The position numbers were made by a program, and so were the translations under genes. The notes under the pieces are model-generated. The model ran no database searches and had not been told where the DNA came from. It saw only the letters and a program-made list of their open reading frames with translations. 64,000 nt of DNA from Drechslerella dactyloides (Eukaryota > Ascomycota > Orbiliomycetes > Orbiliales > Orbiliaceae): assembly GCA_020064725.1 (NCBI GenBank), contig JAGTWJ010000002.1, positions 1,612,001 through 1,676,000 on the forward strand, given 5' to 3'. Every line of letters begins with the position of its first letter. Within the stretch, counting starts at the first letter, position 1. Shown here piece by piece: positions 35,252 through 46,625 of this stretch.

Positions 35252-37789
35252 TCAGCTGGTGAGCTCCCTCGCCATTTTGCCCAGAAGGTTCAGTGCTGAC
35301 CCTGCAAGTACCCATTCTGCCTGGTCTTTCGAGAATGTGTGGGCGGTTTCAATGAGTATTTTCTCGCTCGTAGTCTCCTTTGTCACTTCCAACTTGACGG
35401 CCCCCTGGCCGCCGTTCGCCAGCATGTCACGAAGCCCCACGGTCGTCACCTTGTCCCGCGGGTCAATGAGATCGTAGTCAGTTTCGTTAACAAACGTCAG
35501 TGGGACCAACCCTTGCTTCTTCAAGTTCGTCTCATGAATACGAGCGAAGGATTTAGCTAGGACGATCGACCCGCCTAGATACCGTGGCTGCAATGCGGCA
35601 TGTTCACGCGCGGAGCCCTCGCCATAATTCCACTCGGCCACCACAAGCCACCCTACCCCTCTGCTCTTCCACCGTCTCGCAAGATCTGGTATCGATTGAG
35701 TGGAGCCGTCAAAATCGATGACAGAGTTGACTGCGTCTGTCTCAGCGTTTAGGGCACCGATGAGTGTATTGTTGGAGATATTCTCCAGATGTCCTTTGTA
35801 TGCTAGCCACTTGCCAGCAGCGGATATGTGATCCGTCGTGCACTTGCCCTTCACTTTGACTAGAACCCTCAAATCCTCCAGGTCGTCCTCTGGGAAGGGC
35901 TGGAAAGGTTCTAGGATGGCGAGGCGAGTGGATGTTGGAGATATAACCACTTTGGTGGACTGATCCGGGGCTACCTTGGCTGGGAAGAAGATCGATCTGC
36001 CGGATTCGAATCCGTTCTGGGGTAGTTCTTCGCCCTGGGGTGGGGAAAATTTGAATGCTGAACCGGAGGGTGTTTGAATGGAGTCGACGGCAGGATTGAA
36101 GTCCATTTTGCCCGAATAAACCATTGCAGTCACAATCTCCGGGGCGGCGAGGAAATTCATGGTATCCGGGTTTCCATCATTCCTAGCTCTGAAGTTTCGG
36201 TTGAAAGATGTGAGAATAGCATTGACGTCGCCTTTCTTCACGCCATCTGTACGCTTCCACTGTCCGATGCACGGCCCGCATGCGTTCGCAAGAATGATGC
36301 CTCCAGCGCTCTCGAGTACTTCCAGCGTGCCATCTCGCTCGAGGGTAGCCCTGATCTGCTCGGAACCTGGCGTGACGAAAAAGTCGACTTTAGGAGCTAG
36401 ACCTGCTTTTGTAGCCTGGTCTACTATGCTCTCCACACGGGTCATATCTTGATAGCTTGAATTCGTGCAGGAACCGATCAGGCCGGCACTGAGGTCCGTT
36501 GGCCAACCGTTTTCGGAGACAGCATCTTTGAATTTTGACAGCGGTGTCGAAAGATCGGGCGTGAATGGGCCGTTTATGTGAGGCTCCAGTTTTGAGAGAT
36601 CAATGGTGATAAGTTTATCATATTCCGCGTTTGTATCAGCCCTGAGAAAGTCACCAGCTTGCGAGGCCTTCTCCGCAATTGGCCCTCTTCCCGTCGCTTG
36701 GAGATACCGTGACATGCTGGGCGTGAAAGGGAAAAGCGATGTTGTAGCTCCAATCTCGGCGCCCATGTTGCAGATTGTCGCCATTCCGGTGCAACTTAAG
36801 GATTGCACACCTTCTCCATGGTATTCGACGATGTAGCCCGTCCCGCCCTAGGTGATGGCATATAAGCGATTTCCCGTGACAGCAAAAAGTGCAGCAAAGA
36901 ATGACGGCGACATACTCTTACGGAGAGCTGCCCAGCAAGATTCAAAATGACATCTTTCGGGCTTGCCCATCCACTGAGCTCGCCTTCCAGCCGGACACCA
37001 AGTATCTTTGGCGCTTTGAGCTCCCAAGGTGCATCCACCAGCGCATCTACGGCATCCGCTCCGCCAACTCCGATGCATATCGCTCCAAGGCCTCCTCCGT
37101 TTGGAGTGTGAGAGTCGGTCCCAAGCATCATCAACCCGGGGGCGGAGTAATTCTCCAAGACGATCTGGTGGATGATGCCGGAGCCAGGAGCCCAAAATTC
37201 GATGCCATACTTTTTGGCAGCAGACTCTAAAAAGTCGAATATCTCCTTGTTGCCTGCAATGCTTTCGGGAAGATCCACGTCGGCGCCCTTCTCTCCAACA
37301 ATCATGTGGTCGCAATGGATAGATGCTGGGACGGCCGTTTTTAGAAGCCCGCAGCTCATGAATTGCAGCAGTGCCATCTGCGCGCTCGCGTCCTGCATGG
37401 CAACTCTATCGACCTTGAGCTTGAGATACACATTTCCACGTACGGAATGAATGTTCTTTCCTGCAAGAGTGGCCTCGGGATCCTCCAGATGCGCGTATAA
37501 TATCTTCTCAGCCAAGGTCAACAGTTGCCCGGAACCGAGGACTCGGCGGACGGTTTCGTGGTTGGCGCGAAGCTTATCGTATGGAGGGGTTCGAGCGTCA
37601 CAGTCCGGATGGACTCTGGGATTCGCAGAAACCGTCGCAAGCAATCTTGACTACTCAGTTTTCCTTTTGGTTACCAATTGGTTCGAACAAGACGTGGTCT
37701 CGATGTTTGCTCACATGCTGCGACAGGCGTCCGCGGCAGGGCAGGCGAGATGCGCGCCGCGCAAGCCTTAACACTGTTGAAGTCGACAT
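35252..37789 (-). CDS. ACO2: Mitochondrial aconitase paralogue Aco2 (homocitrate dehydratase type)
   Basis: Exons 37789-37715, 37650-36916 and 36847-35252; 801 aa. The Aco2 branch carries out the dehydration of homocitrate in fungal lysine synthesis, whereas Aco1 serves the TCA cycle. Exon 1 encodes only the presequence MSTSTVLRLARRASRLPCRG. The introns are 64 and 68 bases. Aco2-like features are SIHCDHMIVGEKGADVDLPE, APGLMMLGTDSHTPNGGGLG, VESLSCTGMATICNM-like QSLSCTGMATICNM, and GLIGSCTNSSYQDMTR and NACGPCIGQWKR, which supply the three [4Fe-4S] cysteines. The C-terminal swivel domain has GEGSAREHAALQPRYLGG and KSFARIHETNLKKQG. Aco1 would read IFCDHLIEA at the first motif. It shares a short divergent promoter with CRD1. 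Confidence 0.93.
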
Positions 37790-38217
37790 CGCGACAGCTC
37801 CGACCCGGCGATTGCAATTGATGCAATTGGACTCAGTGTGGTCCTATCAAGAAGCCCCACTGACCTCGCCTTGGCGAGAGATTGGTGGCGGAAAAGATGC
37901 GAGACGTGTGGATATGAGTGGCGACGCTGCCATGCAGAAGGAACCCAGCCGTCTGGATAAGAAGGGACGTAATCAGCTGGTGAAGGCGACCGATGTGACG
38001 CTGTGTAATATGCAAATCGAAAGCCATCAGCCCGTCTTCTCGCGAGCTTGCGGCGAAGGGTTTTACCATCTGTGCCAGGAGCCGATAACGGAACTCAAAC
38101 CGAAGGAGGCGGATGTGGAATTGGCCCGCGTTTGATTCGCCGCCAGCTGCATGCCGCCGTTTCACGCACTTCGCGTAATCCAACTCCCGGAAAACGTCCT
38201 CCCCGTCCGTCGGCAAG
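37790..38217. promoter_or_regulatory. Bidirectional promoter of ACO2 and CRD1
   Basis: 428 bases separate the two ATGs, the shortest divergent spacing in the window. Both products are mitochondrial. I see no recognisable operator or strong TATA box. Confidence 0.55.
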
Positions 38218-39472
38218 ATGCTCGCGCGACCCCTCCTGCGGGTCCTGCGGCCCGTGCCCAGAAGCGCGTCGCGGCTTGCGCCTCGAGCTCTTCTCTCTCG
38301 AGATGCTTCAACCATCCCGTTCGTTCGACACGCCGGCCCCAGCAGCAAGACCTCGGTCCTACAGCAGTTCTCTTCTTGCGGAAGCGCGTTTGGAGCTCCC
38401 ATACTGGCACGCCCGAGCATCGCTTGCTTCTACTTTCATAGTACGTACGTGGCAGAGCAAGAGCCGAGACGGCTGCATTGCCCTGACTTAATCATGGATG
38501 GTCGCTCTAACAGGCAGATTTTGCAATTACAGGTGTCTGAGGGCGGCAAATTCCAACCCTGAAGCCAGTGGTTCCAAACCGAAGCGCCGACGGATCCTCC
38601 CATCCTTCTCGGAACGAGAAAATATCACGAACATCCCGAATATTCTCACCGTCACGAGGCTAATTGCCGCCCCCGCAATCGGGTACCTCATCCTCCATGA
38701 CGAGCACGCGTGGGCCGTTGGGCTACTGGCATACGCGAGTTTGACGGACCTCGTCGACGGATATGTCGCGCGGCATTGGAACCTGCAGACGGTGATAGGG
38801 ACGGTCCTCGATCCGCTTGCCGACAAGTTGTTGATGACGATACTGGCGGTTTGTTTGGCCGTGAAGGGGGCTCTACCATGTTAGCACAACCGTACGATCC
38901 GATCGAGCAAACGCTAGAGTGGCTATTAACGAAAGGCTTCGCCCGGATCTTATAGTGTGGATCACCGGATTGATTTTGGGAAAGGATGCCGGCCTGGGGG
39001 TCGCGGCGATATATTATCGATGGATATCGCTGCCGCCGCCCAAGACCTTCTGGCGCTACTGGGACTTCTCGCTCCCGAGCGCCGAAGTCAAGCCGACGAC
39101 CATCAGCAAGGTAGGCATCGCGTTATGGAGGACTGGACCCCCACACTCCTAATTCCCAATGCGTATATGCTGACTGCAATTGATTCCCAGTATAATACAG
39201 CGCTCCAGCTGCTGCTGCTTTTAGCCACAACCGCGGAGCCATTGATCGCCGTAGACATATCCACCGCGATGACTGCTCTTCAGTATGCTTATGGATCACA
39301 TTCGTTGACTTCCCTGCTCGCGGATTGCTAACTTGCGGCGGATAGGTATACCGTCGGAGCCACTACGGTCTGGAGCGCTCTGTCCTACGTGTACAATAAG
39401 GACGCTGTCCGGATACTTCCAAGAAAGGAAGACCCGCAGCCTGACCAGGAACAAAACAAGAAGCCGTTGTAG
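38218..39472 (+). CDS. CRD1: Cardiolipin synthase
   Basis: Exons 38218-38444, 38533-38879, 38956-39110, 39191-39282 and 39346-39472; 315 aa. It joins CDP-diacylglycerol and phosphatidylglycerol to make cardiolipin in the inner mitochondrial membrane. The presequence is MLARPLLRVLRPVPRSASRL. The CDP-alcohol phosphotransferase signature is complete, DLVDGYVAR-x8-G-x3-D-x3-D (D148, D151, G152, R156, G165, D169, D173). Membrane helices include LIAAPAIGYLIL, AVGLLAYASL, KLLMTILAVCLAVKG, WITGLILGKDAGLGVAAIYY, ALQLLLLLATTAEPLI and VGATTVWSALSYVY. The Crd1 rather than Pgs1 or Cds1 identity follows from RERENITNIPN-like ERENITNIPNILTVTR and YYRWISLPPPKTFWRYWD. Introns are 63-88 bases; the first junction (HST-CLRAAN) lies in a poorly conserved linker. 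Confidence 0.93.
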
Positions 39473-39833
39473 AGACGCCGCAGTGTGCCTAGTATCGGAG
39501 ATTATGTAGCCAGTGCATGCCAGAGAGCTCGTGTGATAGGATGTCTACAGTGGTACAGCATGGACGCATGCAGGGGGGGGGGCTGCCTTTGATTGGACGG
39601 CTTGGGCACAAGATGTGTCGTTTCGGTGTGTTGCCGGCGGGGCCGTTGTCGGCTAGAAAAGGTCGCCTGCTCCGGCCCGCGAATAGTAAATCCTAGGGAT
39701 CAATTTAGACCACCTCCTTCGATAGAATCGCATTGCGCAGCATAGCACAGCATAGCAGGGCACGGCGGTGCGACAATCAATTTGATACCGAGTGTTTCAA
39801 TTGTATCTGCATTTGAAGGTTCCGTTGGACACC
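39473..39833. other. Short intergenic spacer
   Basis: 361 bases between two plus-strand genes. It contains a G-run at 39574-39581 and imperfect GCACAGCATA repeats near 39735-39760. No gene is seen. Confidence 0.5.
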
Positions 39834-40835
39834 ATGGCTAGCTTAAGAGTATGTTCCCACAATTAAACCAAAAGTTTCTTTTCTGCGTGGAGGGATATCA
39901 GCTGATAGCTTGCCTGCGTGTGTACGCATGATCCGTATAAAAAAGTCACGCTGCTCCAAAGTCCTTGCCATTGGACGAAACTATGCGCACGTCTCTCCCC
40001 GCAATCCATCCTGCTTACCAGTGCAACGGGCTGACCTGTCGAGCTGTCTCGATGGTACAGCGACCACATCACCGAGCTGAACAACGCCCGTCCGAAGCAG
40101 CCCTTCTTCTTTTTGAAGCCACCTTCGTCAATCTTAGAGCGCGGTGGCGGACCGGTGCTCTGCCCCAAGGGTGTCAAATTGCACTATGAAGTCGAGCTGG
40201 GCCTGGTGATGGGCAAGAAGCTGCGTGACTTTGATGAAAACGATACTCAAGGCGCTATCGACGCTATTGCTGGGTACGTTGTGGGTATCGACATGACAGC
40301 GCGAAATGTGCAGGACGAAGCAAAGAAGAAGGGTCTGCCGTGGTCGACGGCGAAGGGATTCGATACCTTTACGGTTTTAAGCAACTTCATTCCCAGGTAA
40401 GCAGCTTGGAAGCCTTGGGTTTCCAGCATCCATACAGGCGGCATTGTGGTAACTGTCGATAACACGCGAGCTACAGGAACAAGATTCCGGATCCCCATGA
40501 GGTAGAGCTGTATCTCTCTATCAACGATGCAATCCGGCAGCAGGATTCTACGAACTTGATGCTGTTCAGAATCCCGAGGCTACTGGCCCATATTTCGGAG
40601 ATCATGACCATCGAAGAGGGAGACGTGGTTTTGACGGGTGAGATGAAATACTGCCGCCACAATAGATGCATAGCTCGCTGATAAGTTACTAGGAACTCCC
40701 AAGGGTGTTGGCTCAGTCCAGGTTGGGGAGAAGATGAAGGCTGGTCTCAGAGTTCAGGGAGTCGAGCTTGATGAAGGCAAGATTGACGTCGATGTTGCGG
40801 ACCGCGTGGGACCGTACGTTTACAAGGAGACGTGA
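39834..40835 (+). CDS. FAHD1/Fmp41-like acylpyruvate hydrolase, with GC-AG intron
   Basis: Exons 39834-39848, 39946-39986, 40061-40396, 40477-40637 and 40693-40835; 231 aa. Fumarylacetoacetate-hydrolase family; FAHD1 relatives cleave acylpyruvates or decarboxylate oxaloacetate in mitochondria. Sequence: KVLAIGRNYA-DHITELNNARP, KQPFFFLKPPSSIL, LHYEVELGLVMGKK (metal-ligand EVEL), AIDMTARNVQ-type GIDMTARNVQDEAKKKGLPW, KGFDTF, and LTGTPKGVGSVQVGE. Joining Y-A to DHITE requires a 5' splice site GCACGT at 39987; no GT gives the right phase. The start ACCATGG at 39834, a 15-base exon (MASLR) and GTATGT fit the family best, but that intron ends in AAAAAAG. An unspliced start at 39928 (MIRIKKSRCSKVLAIGRNYA) is the alternative. 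Confidence 0.87.
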
Positions 40836-41084
40836 CGAGGTCGGCCAAAATGATAACACCCGGCTCCGGACTCATATACGCATAAGCATTTATATTACTC
40901 TACAACATACGTTCGCAAAGTAGAAGATCGGGATTGCACCGAAAAGAACAGTGCGACAAGTTGCCTTCGGATAGAAGAAATGGCGCGTAAGTTTTAGTAC
41001 GTCGTAACAATAATGGGTTCGAAAGAAGGTCTGGCTAGCATGGACACCCGCAACTTAGACTCATGTCAAGCTCTGATGGCCGAG

Positions 41085-42444
41085 TTAGTCCCGACAGACA
41101 ACTTCCAATCCTGTCTCCTTCCATGGGAAGTCACCCTCTTCAGTGCCAGAATACCATCCGCCATCGATCAGTCCTCTTTCGAGCTGTATCCAATAAGCAC
41201 TCTTCCCGCTTTCTCCACTCTTGACATCGAAATCTCCCAATCTGGCCTGTATGTTAGTCGGCGATACCTAGAATGATAATAGAACCAGGGGTTAGCTTCG
41301 AATCGATGCACATCCTTACGCAATAGGAAGCCATACTTTGACGAAGAAAGTGCAATCCCTCAGCGTCATCGCTGTGAGAAACTCTTTCGACTTATGATCG
41401 GCCTCTAAAATTCCCGTGGGGTCAAGTGAGGCCTGGAGCTGTTTCAGAATCGACAATTGAGGGGAGTCAACAAGAGCATCAGTAACTCGTTGCACGAGTT
41501 CTTCATCGTTGTTCCTCGGGTGCCCAAGGATACGTCCGACACCGTTCTTCGCTCTGTCCGCGTGACCCGAGACAAGATCAAAGGGACAGAGGCCGCGCCA
41601 TTCAGTCGGCTTGCCCTTCGCCAGAGCCTTAGCGGCCTTTTGGAGCCTCAATGCACATGTCCTGCACCGTTTCCAGTCAGCTGGCGCATTTGGAGACTGG
41701 GTGAGCCACTTTGCTTTGAATTCCAGCAGAAACTCGCCCCGAGAGACATCGGGCGTCATATCTTCAAGCAAGAAGGCATAGGCTTCCTCCATCTGCTGCT
41801 CGGAAGGCCTCGGGTCGCCAGCCAAGTATAGGTGCCGACGGTGCAGCGGCCGGATTCCGGCTTCCTCGTGATGATGCAGGATATCGTTGGCACGAGAGAT
41901 CAGACCTGGTGGCACTTGAACGAGAGTCTGGCCGACCATGACGCCCGGAGGGAACAAGGGCATGATCACAGACGACAAGTACTCGTAAGCCAGCAAATTT
42001 GACTCGGACGAAGGAAGACATTTCCTGAGCCGGAGCAAAACCCCGCTGTAGCCGGATGCATCAACAGCAGGGTTTCTGTTGGCGGGGATGTCAATCTCAG
42101 ACGGAGGCGGGGTCGACCCTGAGTAGTCCTCGATGGAGGTTGGAGGAGGCGTGGACGGCTTCGCCTGCGGAGGGGCGATACGCCAGATAACCTGCGACCA
42201 TCATATCTAACGAGTCAGTCGGGGCAACAGGACGATATGATACACACGCGGACAGGGAGCTCCCCCTCATCTCCCGCGGTTCGTCTTGTCCTTCTTGCTC
42301 CGGTCCGAGGAGGTGCAGAACGAGTGCGGGCCTGGGTCAGCTCACATTCGCTGCGCCTTCAGCTACATAATTCAAGGCAAGGTCGTCGGGGAGGACGGGC
42401 ACTCGGGGCTCGACATGTGGTCCTGTCGCCTGAACGGTAGACAT
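41085..42444 (-). CDS. IPK1: Inositol-pentakisphosphate 2-kinase
   Basis: Exons 42444-42346, 42191-41337 and 41267-41085; 378 aa. It phosphorylates InsP5 at the 2-position to make phytate (InsP6), a nuclear/cytosolic signal and mRNA-export cofactor. The start MSTVQATGPH leads to LPDDLALNYVAEGAAN-VIWRI, the N-terminal ATP-site strand of the family. The central signature EFKAKWLTQSPNAP-x4-RCRTCAL (E190-K194, cysteines near 209-212) is followed by LCPFDLVSG and, in exon 3, ARLGDFDVKS and LERGLIDGGWYSGTE. In most relatives the signature reads E-x-K-P-K; here Ala193 replaces Pro. Introns are 154 and 69 bases and in phase. Residues ~45-65 form a Pro/Ser-rich insert. Confidence 0.9.
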
Positions 42445-44431
42445 CTTGACAACGCCGTCTCAAAGATGACCCGCTGAAGTTTTTTCATCTACGTAAGTAT
42501 ATATGAGTAGTACGTCAAAGGTACCGAGGTGTATAGGAATTGCCAGCGAGCGAGCGAATCGAGGCGCACAGTACTCTCTGCACGAATATCGCGGATGAGG
42601 AGAGGAAGTCTGTCCGAAGATTTCTAGAGAGGGCGACGGCGACTCGGAAGACGGTGTCTGCCGATGGGGGAAGCTGAGCTAGTTTCACAAACAACTCTTT
42701 CATATATAGTGGTAGACCGCGGACGTGGATGGCTTTACAGGCGGTTGCTGTTTTGGCTCAAGCGAAACCGTGGGGCGGGCAGCTCGATGAGCTCGCGCTC
42801 GCCGGCCGGCAAGGCATCCACCCATCGGACCGACCTTTGCTCGATTGGAATGCGAAGGAAATCAAGCTTTTTCGCCCGAGCAGCTGGCTCCTGTCACCCG
42901 GCGCCCTGGACGCACGCCTGGACGATAGTGTACCGGTACATATACATCATACCATACATTGGCAGACGACGGTGTGCGGCCGTCGAGTGCGTCGCTTGGC
43001 AGGCAGCAGCTTACTACTCTACTAGCTCACAGCCCCACCGCCAGCAGGCCCCTGGCGATAAGCCCGCGAGCGAGCGAGCGCGGACGAGCAGATCGGAGCT
43101 GATGTGAACCAAGCCAGCCACCCTTAAGCCCTTCGTCGTCGCTGATAATGTGATCCGCCATCGAATGCAACAGCAGGCATCGCCTCCGGCGCATCCCGCA
43201 TTATGCGAGTTTCAGAACCTGTGCAGGAATGCTCCGCTGGGCGAGCAGGCAAGCCGGGCTGCGCGTGCTCCGAGTCCGCCCGTCGATGGAGTGTTTCCTT
43301 TCCTTACAAGGAGGCGACCAGACCATGCAAGCAATTGGTTGACGGCAGAGACAAAGGTGTTTCGGTGTCCTGGGCCACCGACGCGACGTTTGAAACGCAG
43401 GTGCCTTCTGCCTGTGCCTCGATTCGTGTTTGAGATATTCGATGACCAGCAGCAGGAAGGCGAAAGCAAGGGCCGCACGGCCGTTCTTCAATTTTTGTGC
43501 CGGTACATGTACGTAGTAATTAAAAACATCTTCATCTGCGCCGATGTAAAATGGAATTCGGGCGTGACATGCTAGCTTGCTCGAGAAATGGAGCACCCGG
43601 TGCTTCCCAAGTGCAGAGTTCTTGGCATTCGAGATATAAAAAACAAATCATGCCTAAGCTGTTATATGTGCGGTTGATATTAATGCTGCAAGAAGCAATT
43701 CAAGTAGCGAGGAGAAGTCCGCGATTGGAACCGCACCAGGTGCATTAATTGTGTAGCGTGCGCACACGCATCGTGGCTTCAGGTTGCACCGCAGCTGGCC
43801 CTGCTGCCGGTGTACGATTTTCTCGAGGAGACGTTGTTGTTCAAGAGCTCGTCCGGATGGCCGTATGGACCGTGACTATGGCGTGTTAAAACGAGCAGTC
43901 CAGACTTCTGGGCCTTGTGCTTGGAGTGACTAAGGACATGATGCGTCCGTCCTTTCGGCCTGCATGTGTATCGGACTCAACTTGCGATAAGAGTCGTTTA
44001 TTTTTAGGAACAGCCAAAAGGTTCGCAACCGTTAACCAAGTACTTCTTAGTATACATTGGCAGGCTTCTCGATAGCCTGATCACGGTACATGTCTGTACT
44101 TGCAGTTGTAGGTACATGCACCGTTAATTCAGGTGTCAATCCTTCGACGGCGACAGCCAAGTTTCGGTGTGTCAGACTTTGGTGTTTTGATTGCGTCCAC
44201 GTCTAGCTCTCGGAGAGTGATCTTCGATTGAGAAGGCCGGCCGGTAATTTGATTGGTGTCCTTTGCCCACTTGTACGCATTTCGGGCTTGGCTGTTGGCT
44301 GCTGCTCTACGCAGGTGCATAGACTGCCATGGTGCACTGGAACCGCTGACGAAGGTAAGCAAGTTACGAAGCAAGTACTGGGGCATTCGGCGGATAAAAG
44401 AAGAGGTTTTGGTCAGCTATCACAACTGCTC

Positions 44432-44457
44432 TTTTTTTTTTTTTTTTTTTTTTTTTT
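44432..44457. repeat. Poly-T tract of 26
   Basis: An uninterrupted run of 26 T residues on the plus strand, the longest homopolymer in the window. It could be the reverse-strand poly(A) tail of an old retroposed sequence or simple slippage. No target-site duplication is evident by eye. Confidence 0.9.
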
Positions 44458-46043
44458 GCGAATGTTTGATTAATTCCCGTCTACTCGTTTCCCTGGCCCC
44501 CCCTCACTGGCATTGGCAAGGCCCGTGTCTGGCTCCTTCCCTTTCACAGGAATGATAATTAAACGTGCCGGGGCGAGCCACTTGGATGGCGCACATTTGG
44601 ATGCACATGCTCCGTCTGGAAGACGCGATAATTGCACAGACGTTCAGGCGAATCAAGCCCATTCTGGGAAAGTTGGCTTGTTCGACCAACGGCGTGTTTT
44701 GCCGCCCATGCGGGGAGGTGTCCATCGAGGTTCCGAGCACGCTGTTATGTGCACTTGTACATGTATATACGGGTGATGTAAATGCATGAGTGCGATCCAG
44801 TCCCAAAGTGGGAAGCGTGTTGACGATGACGGCCGAAGGTTTTGCACCATCAAACCCGGTACGCGGCGAACCGTGTTTGCAGGTACCTGCTTGGGTCCTG
44901 AACGGAGGGATCTATGGCCTTTGGCTGTTTATAGCATACTACTACTTGGTTGCAACTTCACTCTACAGCTTCATGTTGCGGGGCGCTCATCGGGCTCAAA
45001 TAAGGATCACATAAAATGATATAGGAAGCGCTGCTGCTATAAATGGCATTGAGAGCGAGCCCGGTTCGGCTCTGACGTCGACAGGATAAGACATGTCATG
45101 TCGACTGTTTCTGCGAATTTTGACGTCCCCTGACAATATTTGGCATCCGTGGCAGACGTGGATGCTGCCACCCGATACCACTTTGATCTGGTCTTGGCCC
45201 CCACCCCTCCAACACCCAGTACATGTACTTGTGTTAGTGACAGAGCTGGTTTCCACGGGATATTTTTTTGAGACCGTCGGCGCGGGAGATGCCATGCGCA
45301 TACAGACAGAGCCAGGACGTTGTTGTTGTTGTGTACCTACTGCTTACCTACTATGACTGGCGTAGTATTATTCACCTACCAGCTGCGTCCTTGTTGACTT
45401 CTTACTCACGTTCTGAACGTTGTTGTGACCCCGCGAGATGATCCAAGGAGGAGGAGAATGAGGTTCGTGTAATTGTACGGACTACGCATACACGTGCCTG
45501 TATGCGTATGCGTATGTGCATTTGCATGATGTGCGTGCCTGTGTAGACTTGCATGCTTGGACATGGCCGCGCATGGATGGCCAAGTCCGGTGCATATCCG
45601 CGCATGTATGAGGTACTTTGGTAAATTTCCATGTCCATGTGCGGCGTAAAATAGCATGTCCACGTACGGACCTGCCTGCTTCCCGTTGCCTGAGTTTTAT
45701 ATTCATCACGACGACCATACCGTCATATCTTGCAAGAAATGAACCGAACACCAGCCCGACGGCGTATGCCTGGAGGGAGCAGGAGGGACCGCAGCAGAAG
45801 AGAGCCGACATGCTTTGACCGGCTGCGATTGGCCACCCCCTGCATCTCCTTTCCACGCCACGGCCCCCGGCCCAAGCGAAATTTCACTTCCCTCCGAGCT
45901 TCTCAACTGATATAATTGATTTTTCCTGCTCTTGGCCGACACATCCAGCAACCACCGTAGCAGTCGTATCCGGGACTCGGTACTTTGGGCAGAGCAGAGT
46001 GCGCACTCATGTACGGAGCAATGGGCGATGCCACCACATGCTT

Positions 46044-46070
46044 GCTGGCTGGCTGGCTGGCTGGCTGGCG
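46044..46070. repeat. GCTG tetranucleotide repeat
   Basis: About six tandem GGCT units. Confidence 0.85.
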
Positions 46071-46571
46071 GCCCATCGTGGAGGCCAAGGTCCAGCATCC
46101 CATCCAATGGGAGGTCCCCTAACCACGCCTGTCTGGTTTCATTTCTCTCGCTCTCTCCCTAAAATTCCTTTTAACCCCCCCCGAGCCGTTACAGGATTCC
46201 CGCTCCTTTCCTCTCCCACTCTCACCTTCTCTTCCTCCTTGGTTATCCCCTTTTGCCGTGTTTCTTCTGAGGGAGCACAATTGTTTTGCAGTGGCACTCG
46301 TTTAGTGACTGCGCGGTACCTTTTCTTGGTCCTGAGGCCTTCTTTGTTTCCCTCTCTGACTTACTTCTTACCTCCCTCCTGCTTCCCGTTTCTCGTCTCT
46401 CGTTCCTGCATCTCCCTCACACATCCGGTTTTTGCGGGTGTGGGTGCATTATTTTTCAGTCCGCTTTTCTTTCTCGCCCTCGCTCCGTCTTCTTGTCCTT
46501 TCTTCGTCTTTCATTCATCGCCGATTTAACTGTAATACCAGCCAACCAACGACCAACCAAGCCGGTCAACC

Positions 46572-46625
46572 AATTCAATCAATCAATCAATCGACCAGTC
46601 AGTCAGTCAGTCAGTCAATCAATCA
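46572..46625. repeat. AATC then CAGT tetranucleotide repeats
   Basis: AATC units (about four) are followed by CAGT units (about five) and again CAATC. The repeat lies about 0.8 kb upstream of the Ecm33-like ATG. Confidence 0.85.

Noticed and set aside
35252..37789. Assignment as the TCA-cycle aconitase Aco1
   Set aside because: Motifs such as IHCDHMIVGEKGADVDLPE and APGLMMLGTDSHTP follow the Aco2 branch; Aco1 reads differently at these places.
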